Shown here: piece by piece, positions 46,377 through 54,141 of the stretch
How the letters are laid out: each line of letters begins with the position of its first letter
How positions within the stretch are numbered: the stretch's first letter is position 1
From: Gemmatimonadota bacterium
GTDB lineage: Bacteria > Gemmatimonadota > Gemmatimonadetes > Gemmatimonadales > Gemmatimonadaceae
NCBI GenBank assembly: GCA_016714015.1
Contig: JADJNZ010000006.1
Location: 186,001 to 250,000 of the forward strand
Direction: 5' to 3'
Length of the DNA: 64,000 bases
The notes under the pieces: model-generated
The model's database searches: none
What the model was told of the DNA's origin: nothing
Seen by the model: the letters and a program-made list of their open reading frames with translations, nothing else
Translations under genes and position numbers: made by a program

Positions 46377-47618
46377 ATGACCCCGCGAGGCGTGGACGCG
46401 AGCGAAGATACCGTGGCGCGAGCGCTCCCGCAGGGGGATGCCGGCCGCGCGTGGGCGATGCTCGCCCTCCTCGCGGTGGCCGAGCTGCTGGGGATGAGCC
46501 CCTGGTTCACGGGGAGTGCCGCCGCCCCCGAACTCGCCGTCCGATGGGCGCTCACCGATGCGCAGGTGGGGGGCCTCTCCACCGCCGTGCAGCTCGGCTT
46601 CGTGCTCGGCACCGCGATCGCCGCGGTGCTCAACCTCGCGGACCTGCTCCCCGCGCGGCGGTACTTCGCGTGGGCCGCGACGATGGCGGCGGTCGCGAAC
46701 GCGGCACTCGTGTGGGCGCCGGACTACTCGACCGCCCTCATCACGCGCGCGGCGACGGGGCTGTGCATGGCCGGGGTCTACCCGCCGGCGATGAAGATGG
46801 CCGCCACCTGGTTCCGCGCACGCCGCGGGCTCGCCGTGGGCGCGGTCGTGGGCGCGCTCACGGTCGGGAAGGCCGCGCCGTATCTCTGGCGCGTGCTCCC
46901 CGAGGCGTCGCTCGCGCTCATCGTGTTCTCCGCGTCCGCCGCCGCCGCGCTCGCCGCGCTCACCATCGCCGTCGCCTGGCGCGACGGCCCCTTCGTCTTC
47001 CCGTCACGCCCCTTCTCGTGGGGCCTCGTCGGCGAGGTGGTGCGCACGCCGCGCTATCGATGGGCGACCGGCGGCTACCTCGGACACATGGCCGAGTTGT
47101 ACGCCTACTGGACCTGGATCCCGGCGTTCATCGCGGCGAGCGCCGTCGCGGCCGCGGGAGACCCGACCGCCGCGCGCGCGCCCTGGGTGGGCGCGCTGAG
47201 CTTCGGCACCATCGCGATCGGCGGCGTGGGATGCGTCTGGGGCGGGCTCGTGAGCGACCGCATCGGACGCGAGCGGCTCGTGATCATCGCGATGGCGGTG
47301 AGCGGCCTCTGCGCGCTCGCGATCGGGCTGGCGTTCGGCCGCACGCCGTGGCTCCTCGCGCCCCTCGCGCTCGCCTGGGGCTTCTTCGTGATCGCCGACT
47401 CGGCGCAGTTCTCCGTGCTCGTGACCGAATCGGTGGCGCCGCACGCGGTCGGCACGGCGCTCACGGTCCAGGTCTGTCTGGGTTTCCTGCTCACCACGCT
47501 CACCATCCAGATGATCCCGCCCCTCGTCGCGCTCGCGGGATGGCGCGCCGCCTTCGCGTTGCTCGCCGTCGGGCCGATACTCGGGATCATGTCGATCCGA
47601 CGCTTGCGTCCCGCATAG
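46377..47618 (+). CDS. MFS transporter
   Basis: A 413-residue protein with twelve predicted membrane segments. The first loop motif region (SPWFTGSAAAPELAVRW, then GFVLGTAIAAVLN) and the central loop GGLVSDRIGRERL (motif A-like GxxxDRxGRR) mark the major facilitator superfamily. It is similar in layout to nitrate/cyanate-type or multidrug permeases, but the substrate is not evident. The frame is open far upstream (to 44829), but that part is antisense to the AAA gene and was rejected. The second MFS gene follows after nine bases. Confidence 0.85.
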   Translation: MTPRGVDASEDTVARALPQGDAGRAWAMLALLAVAELLGMSPWFTGSAAAPELAVRWALTDAQVGGLSTAVQLGFVLGTAIAAVLNLADLLPARRYFAWAATMAAVANAALVWAPDYSTALITRAATGLCMAGVYPPAMKMAATWFRARRGLAVGAVVGALTVGKAAPYLWRVLPEASLALIVFSASAAAALAALTIAVAWRDGPFVFPSRPFSWGLVGEVVRTPRYRWATGGYLGHMAELYAYWTWIPAFIAASAVAAAGDPTAARAPWVGALSFGTIAIGGVGCVWGGLVSDRIGRERLVIIAMAVSGLCALAIGLAFGRTPWLLAPLALAWGFFVIADSAQFSVLVTESVAPHAVGTALTVQVCLGFLLTTLTIQMIPPLVALAGWRAAFALLAVGPILGIMSIRRLRPA

Positions 47619-47621
47619 ATT
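47616..47621 (+). promoter_or_regulatory. -10-like box of the second MFS transporter gene
   Basis: TAGATT, whose TAG is also the stop codon of the first MFS gene, ends six bases before the GTG start at 47628. The same hexamer lies before the response-regulator gene. Confidence 0.4.
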
Positions 47622-47627
47622 GGTGGC

Positions 47628-48833
47628 GTGTCCCCCCTGACCACCGCGCCACCCGCGAACGGCCGGACCCTCGGCGCGATCGCGCTCGCGACCTTCCTGA
47701 CGCTCGTCCCGATCACGCTGCTCGTCCCCGGGCTCACCGAGCTCGTGGTGGACGCGCATGGGGGCACGCGGTTCCAGGCGCACCTGTTCGTGTCGCTCAA
47801 TCAGCTGACGGGCATCATCGCCGTGCCGATCGCGATCCGCCTCCACCGCCGCTATCCCGACACGCGGCGCTGGGTGGTGGGACTGCTCGCGCTCGACGCG
47901 GTGAGCTTCGTGGGGATGGGCGCGGCCGATTCGCTCGCGATGCTCTTCGCGTGGCGCGCGATGGACGGACTGGCGCACCTGCCGGCGGTGACCTTCCTGA
48001 TGATCGCGGCGAACCGCGCCGGGGGCGCACGACGCGGTGCCTCGCTGGGCGTGGTCGCGTCGGCGCTGATGGTGGGCGTGGGCGTGGGCGCCCCGGTGGG
48101 CGGCATCCTGATCGACCGGGCACCCCATTCCGTGTATCCGGTCGGCGCCGCGCTGCTCGCCGTGGCCGCGTGCTCGGCGTTGCTCATGCCCGCGTCGGTC
48201 GCGGGGGAGACGGGGGCGCGCTCACGCTACGCGTGGGACCGTTCGACCGTCGCGAGCTGGATGCCGCTCGCCTACGGCTTCGCGGACCGATTCTTGATCG
48301 GCGTCTTCGTCTCGAGCTTCACGCTCTTCCTCACCGAGGTGCACCAGGTGAGTGCGGCGACGCGCGGGATGCTGATGTCGCTCTTCCTGCTGCCGTTCGC
48401 CGCGCTCTGCTGGCCGGCGGGGCGCCTCGCCGACCGGCTGGGGTGGTACGCGCCGATCGTGACGGCGAACATCCTCTTCGGCCTGGTCTACGCGAGCTAC
48501 GGTGTGCTGCCGTTCTCGCTGCTGCCGGTGGCGATGGTGGCGTCCGGAGTGCTCAGCGCGCTGATGTTCTCGCCGAGCCTGGTGCTGGTGAGCGAGTTCG
48601 CGCGCCGCGGGGCCGGCGAAGGGCTCTTCGGCGTGTTCCAGGTGGCGGGGTCGTTCGGGTTCCTCTTCGGCCCGATCGCCGGTGGCCTGCTCGTCGAGGC
48701 GCTGCGTGCGCCGAGCGGGGAGCCGGCGTGGGCACTCATCTTCGGCGTGGTCGGGGCCGGACTGGTGGCGCTGGGGCTCGTGAGCTGGCGTGTGCTCGGA
48801 CGGCTGGCCGCCGAGTGGCGCCGGCCCGGCTGA
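47628..48833 (+). CDS. MFS transporter
   Basis: A 401-residue protein with twelve hydrophobic segments. MFS features: IAIRLHRRYPDTRRWVVG after TM2 and GRLADRLGWYAPIV after TM8, the two motif-A-like loops. It is not closely similar to its neighbour, so this is probably not a recent duplication. Substrate unknown; drug or metabolite efflux is possible. GTG start nine bases after the first MFS gene; the two may be co-transcribed or start separately. The large inverted repeat at 48837 begins three bases after its stop. Confidence 0.84.
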   Translation: MSPLTTAPPANGRTLGAIALATFLTLVPITLLVPGLTELVVDAHGGTRFQAHLFVSLNQLTGIIAVPIAIRLHRRYPDTRRWVVGLLALDAVSFVGMGAADSLAMLFAWRAMDGLAHLPAVTFLMIAANRAGGARRGASLGVVASALMVGVGVGAPVGGILIDRAPHSVYPVGAALLAVAACSALLMPASVAGETGARSRYAWDRSTVASWMPLAYGFADRFLIGVFVSSFTLFLTEVHQVSAATRGMLMSLFLLPFAALCWPAGRLADRLGWYAPIVTANILFGLVYASYGVLPFSLLPVAMVASGVLSALMFSPSLVLVSEFARRGAGEGLFGVFQVAGSFGFLFGPIAGGLLVEALRAPSGEPAWALIFGVVGAGLVALGLVSWRVLGRLAAEWRRPG

Positions 48834-48836
48834 ACC

Positions 48837-49085
48837 GCTTCACCACAGAGGGCACAGAGGGCACAGAGAACGGCGGAGCACTGCAACTGCTCCACCACAG
48901 GGGCACAGGGGACACAGGGGGGACCCGGTCGCGAGACGATGTCGTTTTGGTTCGGAACGGACGTTCGCCTGGGACTTCCGCCACGCCCTGTTTCCCCGGT
49001 GTCCCCTGCGCCCCTGTGGTTCCCAGCAGTTGCAGCCGCAGTCCTCCGCCGTTCTCTGTGCCCTTTGTGTCCTCTGTGGTGAAGC
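48837..49085. repeat. 249-base nested inverted repeat built from CACAGAGG/CACAGGGG units
   Basis: Outer arms of 41 bases (48837-48877 and 49045-49085) are reverse complements with two exceptions, both allowing G-U pairs. The left arm has tandem CACAGAGGG units. A second, inner pair of arms (48881 to about 48920 with about 48990-49035) begins with CTGCAACTGCT and carries CCACAGGGGCACAGGGG units. About 65 bases remain as loop. No open frame makes sense in it. It lies between the converging second MFS and M28 peptidase genes and could end both transcripts, but its size and repeat structure suggest a dispersed element. Confidence 0.88.
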
Positions 49086-49103
49086 CGTCCCGCCTGAGCT
49101 CGA

Positions 49104-50177
49104 TCAGGGCGCGGCGCGACGCACCGGCTTTCCGCCGTCCTTCCATTCGATCCGCGGCCCGTCGGTGAGCACGCGCACGGCCTTGGCCGTCGCATCGATC
49201 ATCGCCGCGACGTGCGCGAGATCCATCCGGTCGACCTCGTCATTCACGCCGTGGTAGTCGGTGTGCCCGCCGAACGACGAGAACGTGTGCGCCGGGATCC
49301 CCTCGAGCGCGAAGGCATAGTTGTCCGACCGCTGGAAGAAGTTCTCCGACGGCCGCGGGTCCACGATCACCGGCAGGCCCGCCGCGGCGAGCCGCTCGCC
49401 CATCGTCGACCGCTCGTAGCCGGTGAGCCATCCCTTCCCCGCCCCGCCGGCGAGGGAATCGGGCCGACCGATCATCTCCACCTGCAACTGCGCGACGGCC
49501 TGCGCCATGGGCCGCACCGGATGCCGGATGTACCACTGCGTCCCCGCCCCGCCGGTCTCCTCGCCGGTGAACGCGATGACGACGATCGTGCGCTTGGGCG
49601 CCGGGCCTTCCTTCAGCTGGCGCGCCGCCTCGAGGATCGCCGCGACACCGGAGGCATCGTCGTCCGCGCCGTTGAAGATCGAGTCACCATCGACCGCGCG
49701 CGCGGCGTTCATCGGCAGGTGGTCGAAGTGCGCACCGAGCAGCACCACCTCGTCGCGCAGCACCGGATCGCTGCCGACGATGATGCCGATCACGTTCTGC
49801 GACGCCCCGCGCCGTTCGGCCGGCACGGTGTCGAGCGCCGCGAAGCTCTCGGCGGGCGCGAGCCGCATCGGGCCGCCGGGCCGCCGGCTCGGCATCAGCT
49901 TGAGCGGGATGCGCTGCAGGTAGCCGTCATCGCCACCGGGGACGAGGCCGAGGCGACGCATCTCGTTCGCGATCACGCGCGCCGCCTTGTCGTTCCCCGG
50001 CGTTCCCATCGCGCGCCCCTGCAGCGAATCGTGCGAGAGCGCCCCGATCAACCGGCCGGCATCGGCCGCGGTGCTCGGGCGCTGCGCCTGCAGCGGCGCT
50101 GCGAGGGACGCGGAGAGGAGCGTCGCCAGCGCGAGCGAGGCGCACGGCATGAGAACGGAACGGCGGCGAGAGGACAT
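49104..50177 (-). CDS. M28 family metallopeptidase, exported
   Basis: A 357-residue protein with a signal peptide (to about residue 31, SLAAPLQAQ). The co-catalytic di-zinc site is clear: GAHFDHLP (His150, Asp152), FNGADDDASGVA (bridging Asp), FTGEETGGAGT (Glu206, Glu207), a downstream MIGRPD region and HTDYHGVND (His ligand). Likely an aminopeptidase or carboxypeptidase in the periplasm. The annotated ATG at 50177 has no clear Shine-Dalgarno. It converges on the large inverted repeat and diverges from plsC with 88 bases between starts. Confidence 0.92.
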   Translation of the reverse strand: MSSRRRSVLMPCASLALATLLSASLAAPLQAQRPSTAADAGRLIGALSHDSLQGRAMGTPGNDKAARVIANEMRRLGLVPGGDDGYLQRIPLKLMPSRRPGGPMRLAPAESFAALDTVPAERRGASQNVIGIIVGSDPVLRDEVVLLGAHFDHLPMNAARAVDGDSIFNGADDDASGVAAILEAARQLKEGPAPKRTIVVIAFTGEETGGAGTQWYIRHPVRPMAQAVAQLQVEMIGRPDSLAGGAGKGWLTGYERSTMGERLAAAGLPVIVDPRPSENFFQRSDNYAFALEGIPAHTFSSFGGHTDYHGVNDEVDRMDLAHVAAMIDATAKAVRVLTDGPRIEWKDGGKPVRRAAP

Positions 50178-50229
50178 GGGAGGCTCGGTTCGAGTGGGCC
50201 AACGGTCTCAATGGAGTCTAGCCTCGCTC

Positions 50230-50257
50230 TTGACCCCCGCCAACGGCCCTCTACGTT
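50230..50257 (+). promoter_or_regulatory. promoter of the plsC-like gene
   Basis: TTGACC (50230-50235), 16 bases, then TACGTT (50252-50257), ending eight bases before the ATG. No Shine-Dalgarno, so again close to leaderless. Confidence 0.45.
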
Positions 50258-50265
50258 CCACCCCC

Positions 50266-50895
50266 ATGTCCTCCCCCCAGGTGGCACGGCGCGGCGGCGT
50301 GGTGAACGTTCCGGTCGTGACCGACAACGTGGCGCAGCGCGGCAACTTCCTCATGCGCTGGCTGATGATCGGCCTCATGCGCCTGAGCGGCTGGCGCTTC
50401 ACGGGTGCCGGCTTCCCCGACGCGCGCAAGTTCGTGCTCATCGTCGCGCCGCACACCTCGAACTGGGACTTCATCGTCGGCATCCGCGCGATGTACGCAC
50501 TCGGGATCCGCGGCACCTTCCTCGGCAAGGACACGCTCTTCAAGTTCCCGCTCGGGATCGTCATGCGCTTCCTCGGCGGCTTCCCCGTTGACCGGACGAA
50601 GAGCAGTGATGTGGTGACGCAGACGGCCGAGCTCGCCGAGGGGATGGACAAGGTGATCATCGTCCTCTCGCCCGAGGGGACGCGCAAGCGCACCGAGCGC
50701 TGGCGGAGCGGCTTCTACTGGATCGCGGTGAAGGCGAAGATGCCCATCGTGCCGGTGGCCTTCGACTTCTCGAAGAAGGCGATCCACGTGTACCCGCCAT
50801 TCGAGCCCACCGGGGACCAGGAGCGGGATCTGGGCTACCTGCGCACGCTGTTCCGGGCGGGGATGGCGTACGATCCGGCGAAGTACGTGGAGTAG
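50266..50895 (+). CDS. 1-acyl-sn-glycerol-3-phosphate acyltransferase-like protein (PlsC family)
   Basis: A 209-residue acyltransferase. The catalytic HX4D is HTSNWD (His63, Asp68); SPEGTR (135-140) is the phosphate-binding motif; GKDTLFKFPLG and VDR match motif II of the group of short, often unassigned PlsC-like enzymes. It probably acylates lysophospholipids or related lipids at the inner membrane. The ATG at 50266 is chosen because upstream in-frame sequence is antisense to the M28 gene. The 59 bases that follow include GAAGG repeats. Confidence 0.88.
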   Translation: MSSPQVARRGGVVNVPVVTDNVAQRGNFLMRWLMIGLMRLSGWRFTGAGFPDARKFVLIVAPHTSNWDFIVGIRAMYALGIRGTFLGKDTLFKFPLGIVMRFLGGFPVDRTKSSDVVTQTAELAEGMDKVIIVLSPEGTRKRTERWRSGFYWIAVKAKMPIVPVAFDFSKKAIHVYPPFEPTGDQERDLGYLRTLFRAGMAYDPAKYVE

Positions 50896-50942
50896 ACGGG
50901 AGCAGGGAGAAGGCAGAAGTTCCCCGACCGGCCCCCGACCCG

Positions 50943-50948
50943 TATGTT
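50943..50948 (+). promoter_or_regulatory. -10-like box of the isomerase-like gene
   Basis: TATGTT ends six bases before the ATG at 50955; the six bases CTCCCG hold no Shine-Dalgarno. Confidence 0.42.
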
Positions 50949-50954
50949 CTCCCG

Positions 50955-51833
50955 ATGACCAACCGCCGCGACTTCCTCCTCGCGCTGGGCGCCTCCGCCC
51001 TCGCGCCCTCCGTCGTCCGCGCCGCCGAGCGCGCCCACCAGCGCGCCGCCGGCCGCGCCCATCCGGGATCGAGCGCGATGCACCTCCGCGGCGTGGGCAT
51101 CCAGATGTACATGATGCGCGACGAGATGCGCGCCGACCTCGACGCCTCGCTCGCGCGGGTGGCGCGACTCGGCTATGAGGAGGTCGAGTGGTGGGGGACC
51201 TGGGGGCGGACGCCGGCGCAGCTCCGGACGCTGCTCGACGGCATCGGCCTCCGCGTGCCGACGTCGCATGTGGGCTCCGACGCGCTCGAGCCGGCCGCGC
51301 TCGACGCGACGCTCGACAACGCCGCGACGATGGGCATCCACACCGTGATCGTCGCCGGCATGGGGCGCGGCTACGCGGATGACGCCGATGGCTGGAAGCG
51401 CGCGGCGCAGCTCCTAAGCACGGCCGGCGCCAAGGCCGCGCCGCTCGGCATCCGCATCGGCTACCACAACCATGATCGCGAGTTCCGCAAGCACGGCGCG
51501 ATGAGCGCGCTCGAGATCCTCATCAAGGAATCCGACGCCGCGTCGGTCGACTTCCAGCTCGACTGCTATTGGGCGTTCAAGGGAGGCGCCGACCCGCTGG
51601 CGTTCCTCAAGGCGCACAAGGATCGCATCGCGCACCTGCACCTCAAGGATGCCGCCGCGGCCGCGCCGCACGCGCAGGTCGATCTCGGCAAGGGCGTGAT
51701 CGACTGGAAGGGGCTCATCTCCACGGGACTCGCGCAGCGCGTCGTCACCGTGACGCTCGACATGGACGATCCCGCCGATGCGTGGGCGTCGGCGGGATCG
51801 TGCCGCAGCTACCTCCGCGGCCTCGGCTACTGA
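50955..51833 (+). CDS. Tat-exported sugar phosphate isomerase/epimerase-like TIM barrel
   Basis: A 292-residue protein. The N-terminus TNRRDFLLALGASALAPS has the twin-arginine and hydrophobic core of a Tat signal, so it is exported folded. The rest is an AP_endonuc_2/xylose-isomerase-type TIM barrel: GYEEVEWWG, GIRIGYHNHDREF and SVDFQLDCYWAFKGG, AHLHLKDA carry metal ligands (Glu, His, Asp, His). Such proteins often occur with Gfo/Idh/MocA enzymes and DUF1080 in 3-keto sugar breakdown; those genes lie 5 to 10 kb away here. Substrate unknown. Confidence 0.85.
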   Translation: MTNRRDFLLALGASALAPSVVRAAERAHQRAAGRAHPGSSAMHLRGVGIQMYMMRDEMRADLDASLARVARLGYEEVEWWGTWGRTPAQLRTLLDGIGLRVPTSHVGSDALEPAALDATLDNAATMGIHTVIVAGMGRGYADDADGWKRAAQLLSTAGAKAAPLGIRIGYHNHDREFRKHGAMSALEILIKESDAASVDFQLDCYWAFKGGADPLAFLKAHKDRIAHLHLKDAAAAAPHAQVDLGKGVIDWKGLISTGLAQRVVTVTLDMDDPADAWASAGSCRSYLRGLGY

Positions 51834-51843
51834 GCCGGTCACC

Positions 51844-51873
51844 GTGGCGCGACCGCTCGCGTGGTCGCGCCAC
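51844..51873. terminator. bidirectional terminator hairpin
   Basis: GTGGCGCGACC (51844-51854) pairs with 51863-51873 around an eight-base loop, between the converging isomerase-like and Hsp20 genes. Confidence 0.7.
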
Positions 51874-51881
51874 GCCCGATC

Positions 51882-52367
51882 CTACTTCTTCGCGATCGGG
51901 ACCGTCCGCGTCTGCGGCGGCGTGACCTCGAGCTTGGGCACCGTGACCTTCAGGATGCCGTTGGTGAACTCCGCCGCGACCTTGGCCTCGTTCACCGGGA
52001 CCGGGAAGCGGAAGGACCGCGCGAACTCGCCGTAGGTGCGCTCCCAGAGATGGAAGGTGCGGTCCTTCTCGCCCTCCTTCTTCTCCTCGAGCTTGTGGCC
52101 CTTGAGGGTGATCATCCCCTCGGCCACCGCCACCTCGACGTTCTCGGGGGAGATCCCCGGGAGCTCCGCGGTGAGGACGTACTCCGCCGGCGTCTCGGTC
52201 GCCTCGACGTTCGGCGTCCACACCATCTTCTCCATCCGCTTCTCGTCGATCGCCGGGAGACGGAGGTCGAGCCCGAACGGTTCCTCGAAGAACCGCTGCA
52301 GCCGATTGCGCATCCGGCCCAGGTCGCGCTCGAAGATGACGGGGAGGTCCTGCTTGAGCAGTGACAT
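51882..52367 (-). CDS. small heat-shock protein, Hsp20/alpha-crystallin family
   Basis: A 161-residue chaperone that holds unfolding proteins. After an N-terminal arm (RNRLQRFFEEPFG) comes the alpha-crystallin domain (about 48-140: PNVEATETPAEYVLTAELPG, ITLKGHKLEEKKEG, FARSFRFPVPVNEAKV, NGILKVTVPK), then a tail with the V-P-I anchoring motif. The ATG at 52367 has an almost perfect AGGAGG seven bases upstream, unlike most genes here, in keeping with high induced expression. The upstream region carries repeats that may be its control site. Confidence 0.95.
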   Translation of the reverse strand: MSLLKQDLPVIFERDLGRMRNRLQRFFEEPFGLDLRLPAIDEKRMEKMVWTPNVEATETPAEYVLTAELPGISPENVEVAVAEGMITLKGHKLEEKKEGEKDRTFHLWERTYGEFARSFRFPVPVNEAKVAAEFTNGILKVTVPKLEVTPPQTRTVPIAKK

Positions 52368-52449
52368 CGTTCCCTCCTGCTGTGGGGGTGCACCTCCACG
52401 ATGCGATCCGCCCGCGCGGCGCGCAGTCGGGCGGAGGCATGAACCGGTG

Positions 52450-52512
52450 TGCGGGTTCCTCGTGCGCGATTCCATTGCGGGGTTCTCCTGCGGGGTTCAC
52501 CTGCGGTGAACC
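52450..52512. repeat. direct and inverted GGTTC repeats between hsp20 and the M20 peptidase gene
   Basis: TGCGGGGTTC occurs twice (52476-52485, 52489-52498) with a 13-base step, and a one-base-shorter copy lies at 52450-52458. The last copy forms an inverted repeat GGTTCAC-N5-GTGAACC (52494-52512). It could control hsp20, the divergent peptidase, or both. It is not the CIRCE sequence. Confidence 0.6.
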
Positions 52513-52536
52513 CTGACGGATTCCCCCGAGGGCGAG

Positions 52537-52542
52537 CATCTT
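52537..52542 (+). promoter_or_regulatory. -10-like box of the M20 peptidase gene
   Basis: CATCTT ends six bases before the ATG at 52549, followed by CCCGCG and no Shine-Dalgarno. Confidence 0.35.
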
Positions 52543-52548
52543 CCCGCG

Positions 52549-53979
52549 ATGAGACTCATTCAGATTCGTCCTCGCCTCGCGACCCTCGCCCTGCTCCTCG
52601 TCGCCGGCGTCGCGGCGATCGCGACCCCTGCGGGCGCACAGACCGCCACGCAGGACCCGGCCGGCATCGCGCCGCTCGCGCGCGAGATCCTCGCCGAGAT
52701 GGTCCGTGCGCGCACCACCGAGGAGGGCGACCTCACCCCGCTCTCGGAGTCCCTCGCCGCGCGTTTTCGCGCGGCGGGATTCGCCACCGAGGACGTGATG
52801 GTCCTCGGCGCCGGGGCGCGGAATCGCAACCTCGTGGTGCGACTCCGCGGCCGCGACCGGACCCTCCCGCCGCGCATCTTCGCGGCGCACCTCGACGTGG
52901 TCGGCGCCGAGCCCGCGCTCTGGACGACCGATCCCTGGCAGCTCGTCGAGAAGGACGGCCTGCTCCATGGCCGCGGCGTGATGGATGACAAGGGACCGGC
53001 GGCGGCCCTAGCCGCGAGCTTCCTCGACCTGCGGCGCCGCAGCGTCGTTCCCGCGCGCGACCTCCTGCTGCTCCTGACCGCAGGCGAGGAGAGCGGCAAG
53101 GACAACGGCATCGAGTGGCTCGTCGCCAACCGCCGCGACCTCATCGCGGGCGAGTTCATCGTCGTGGCCGACGCGGGCGGTGGCGAGATCGCCGATGGCA
53201 AGCGCATCGCGTTCGGCGTGCAGGGCGCGGAGAAGGTCTACACCGACTTCACGCTCACCGCGCGCGGGCCGGGCGGGCACAGCTCCGTCCCGAGCGGCCG
53301 CTCGCCGATCGATCGCCTCGCGACGGCGATCGACCGGCTCTCGCGCCACACCTTCCCCACGAACGTGAACCCGGTGGTGCGCGAGTTCCTCGCGCGCCGC
53401 GCGCCGCTCACGCCCGGCGCGCAGGGCACGGCGATGGCCGCACTCGCGCGCGACCCGGGTGACGTCGCCGCGGCGCGGACCCTCAGCGCCGACCCGGGCA
53501 TGAACGCGCTGCTCCGCACGACCTGCATCGCGACCATCCTCAAGGCCGGGACCGCGCCCAACGCGATCCCCGCCGAAGCCTCGGCGAACGTGAATTGCCG
53601 CGTGATCCCCGGCGAATCGCCCGACACCGTGCTCGCGCGACTGCGCCGCGTGATCGACGCGCCCGACATCGAGATCACGATCCCGTACCCGATGATGCCG
53701 AGCCCGCCCTCGGTGATGCCCGCTCCGCTCGCGCGCGCGCTCGACGAGACGCTCGCCGAGGTCTATAGGCCGCTGCCGGTGATCCCGTACATGGAAATGG
53801 GCGCGACCGACGGCGTCTACCTCCGCAATGCGGGACAGCAGGTCATCGGCATCATCGGCCTCTTCGTCGAGGACCAGTACCTGCGCACCCTGCACGGCAA
53901 CGACGAGCGCCTCCCGGCCGCGGCATACGACCAGATGGTCGTCTTCACGCGCGCGCTGGTGGGACGCCTCGCGCGCTGA
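52549..53979 (+). CDS. M20 family metallopeptidase, exported
   Basis: A 476-residue protein with a signal peptide (cleavage after TPAGA). The di-zinc site is complete: FAAHLDVV (His, catalytic Asp), GRGVMDDKGP (bridging Asp), LTAGEESG (catalytic Glu and ligand), VVADAGGG, and LHGNDERLP (last His). GGHSSVP is in the dimerisation domain insert, as usual for M20 peptidases. Likely a periplasmic carboxypeptidase or dipeptidase like the M20 enzymes of other environmental bacteria. A weak GC hairpin follows the stop, and the 162 bases up to the next gene hold nothing else clear. Confidence 0.92.
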   Translation: MRLIQIRPRLATLALLLVAGVAAIATPAGAQTATQDPAGIAPLAREILAEMVRARTTEEGDLTPLSESLAARFRAAGFATEDVMVLGAGARNRNLVVRLRGRDRTLPPRIFAAHLDVVGAEPALWTTDPWQLVEKDGLLHGRGVMDDKGPAAALAASFLDLRRRSVVPARDLLLLLTAGEESGKDNGIEWLVANRRDLIAGEFIVVADAGGGEIADGKRIAFGVQGAEKVYTDFTLTARGPGGHSSVPSGRSPIDRLATAIDRLSRHTFPTNVNPVVREFLARRAPLTPGAQGTAMAALARDPGDVAAARTLSADPGMNALLRTTCIATILKAGTAPNAIPAEASANVNCRVIPGESPDTVLARLRRVIDAPDIEITIPYPMMPSPPSVMPAPLARALDETLAEVYRPLPVIPYMEMGATDGVYLRNAGQQVIGIIGLFVEDQYLRTLHGNDERLPAAAYDQMVVFTRALVGRLAR

Positions 53980-54141
53980 GCGCGCCGGAGGGAGCGCGCG
54001 CCCGCGGCACCGCGAGTCGCATAGGGATTTCCCCGGCATGGTCGCGGCAGAATCCCGACTGAGGCGCCGACCGGGGCGGCGCACTGTTGTCGGGTTCGAT
54101 CGAGCTCGGCCGATCTCCTCCCTCCCGACCAGGTGCCCCCG

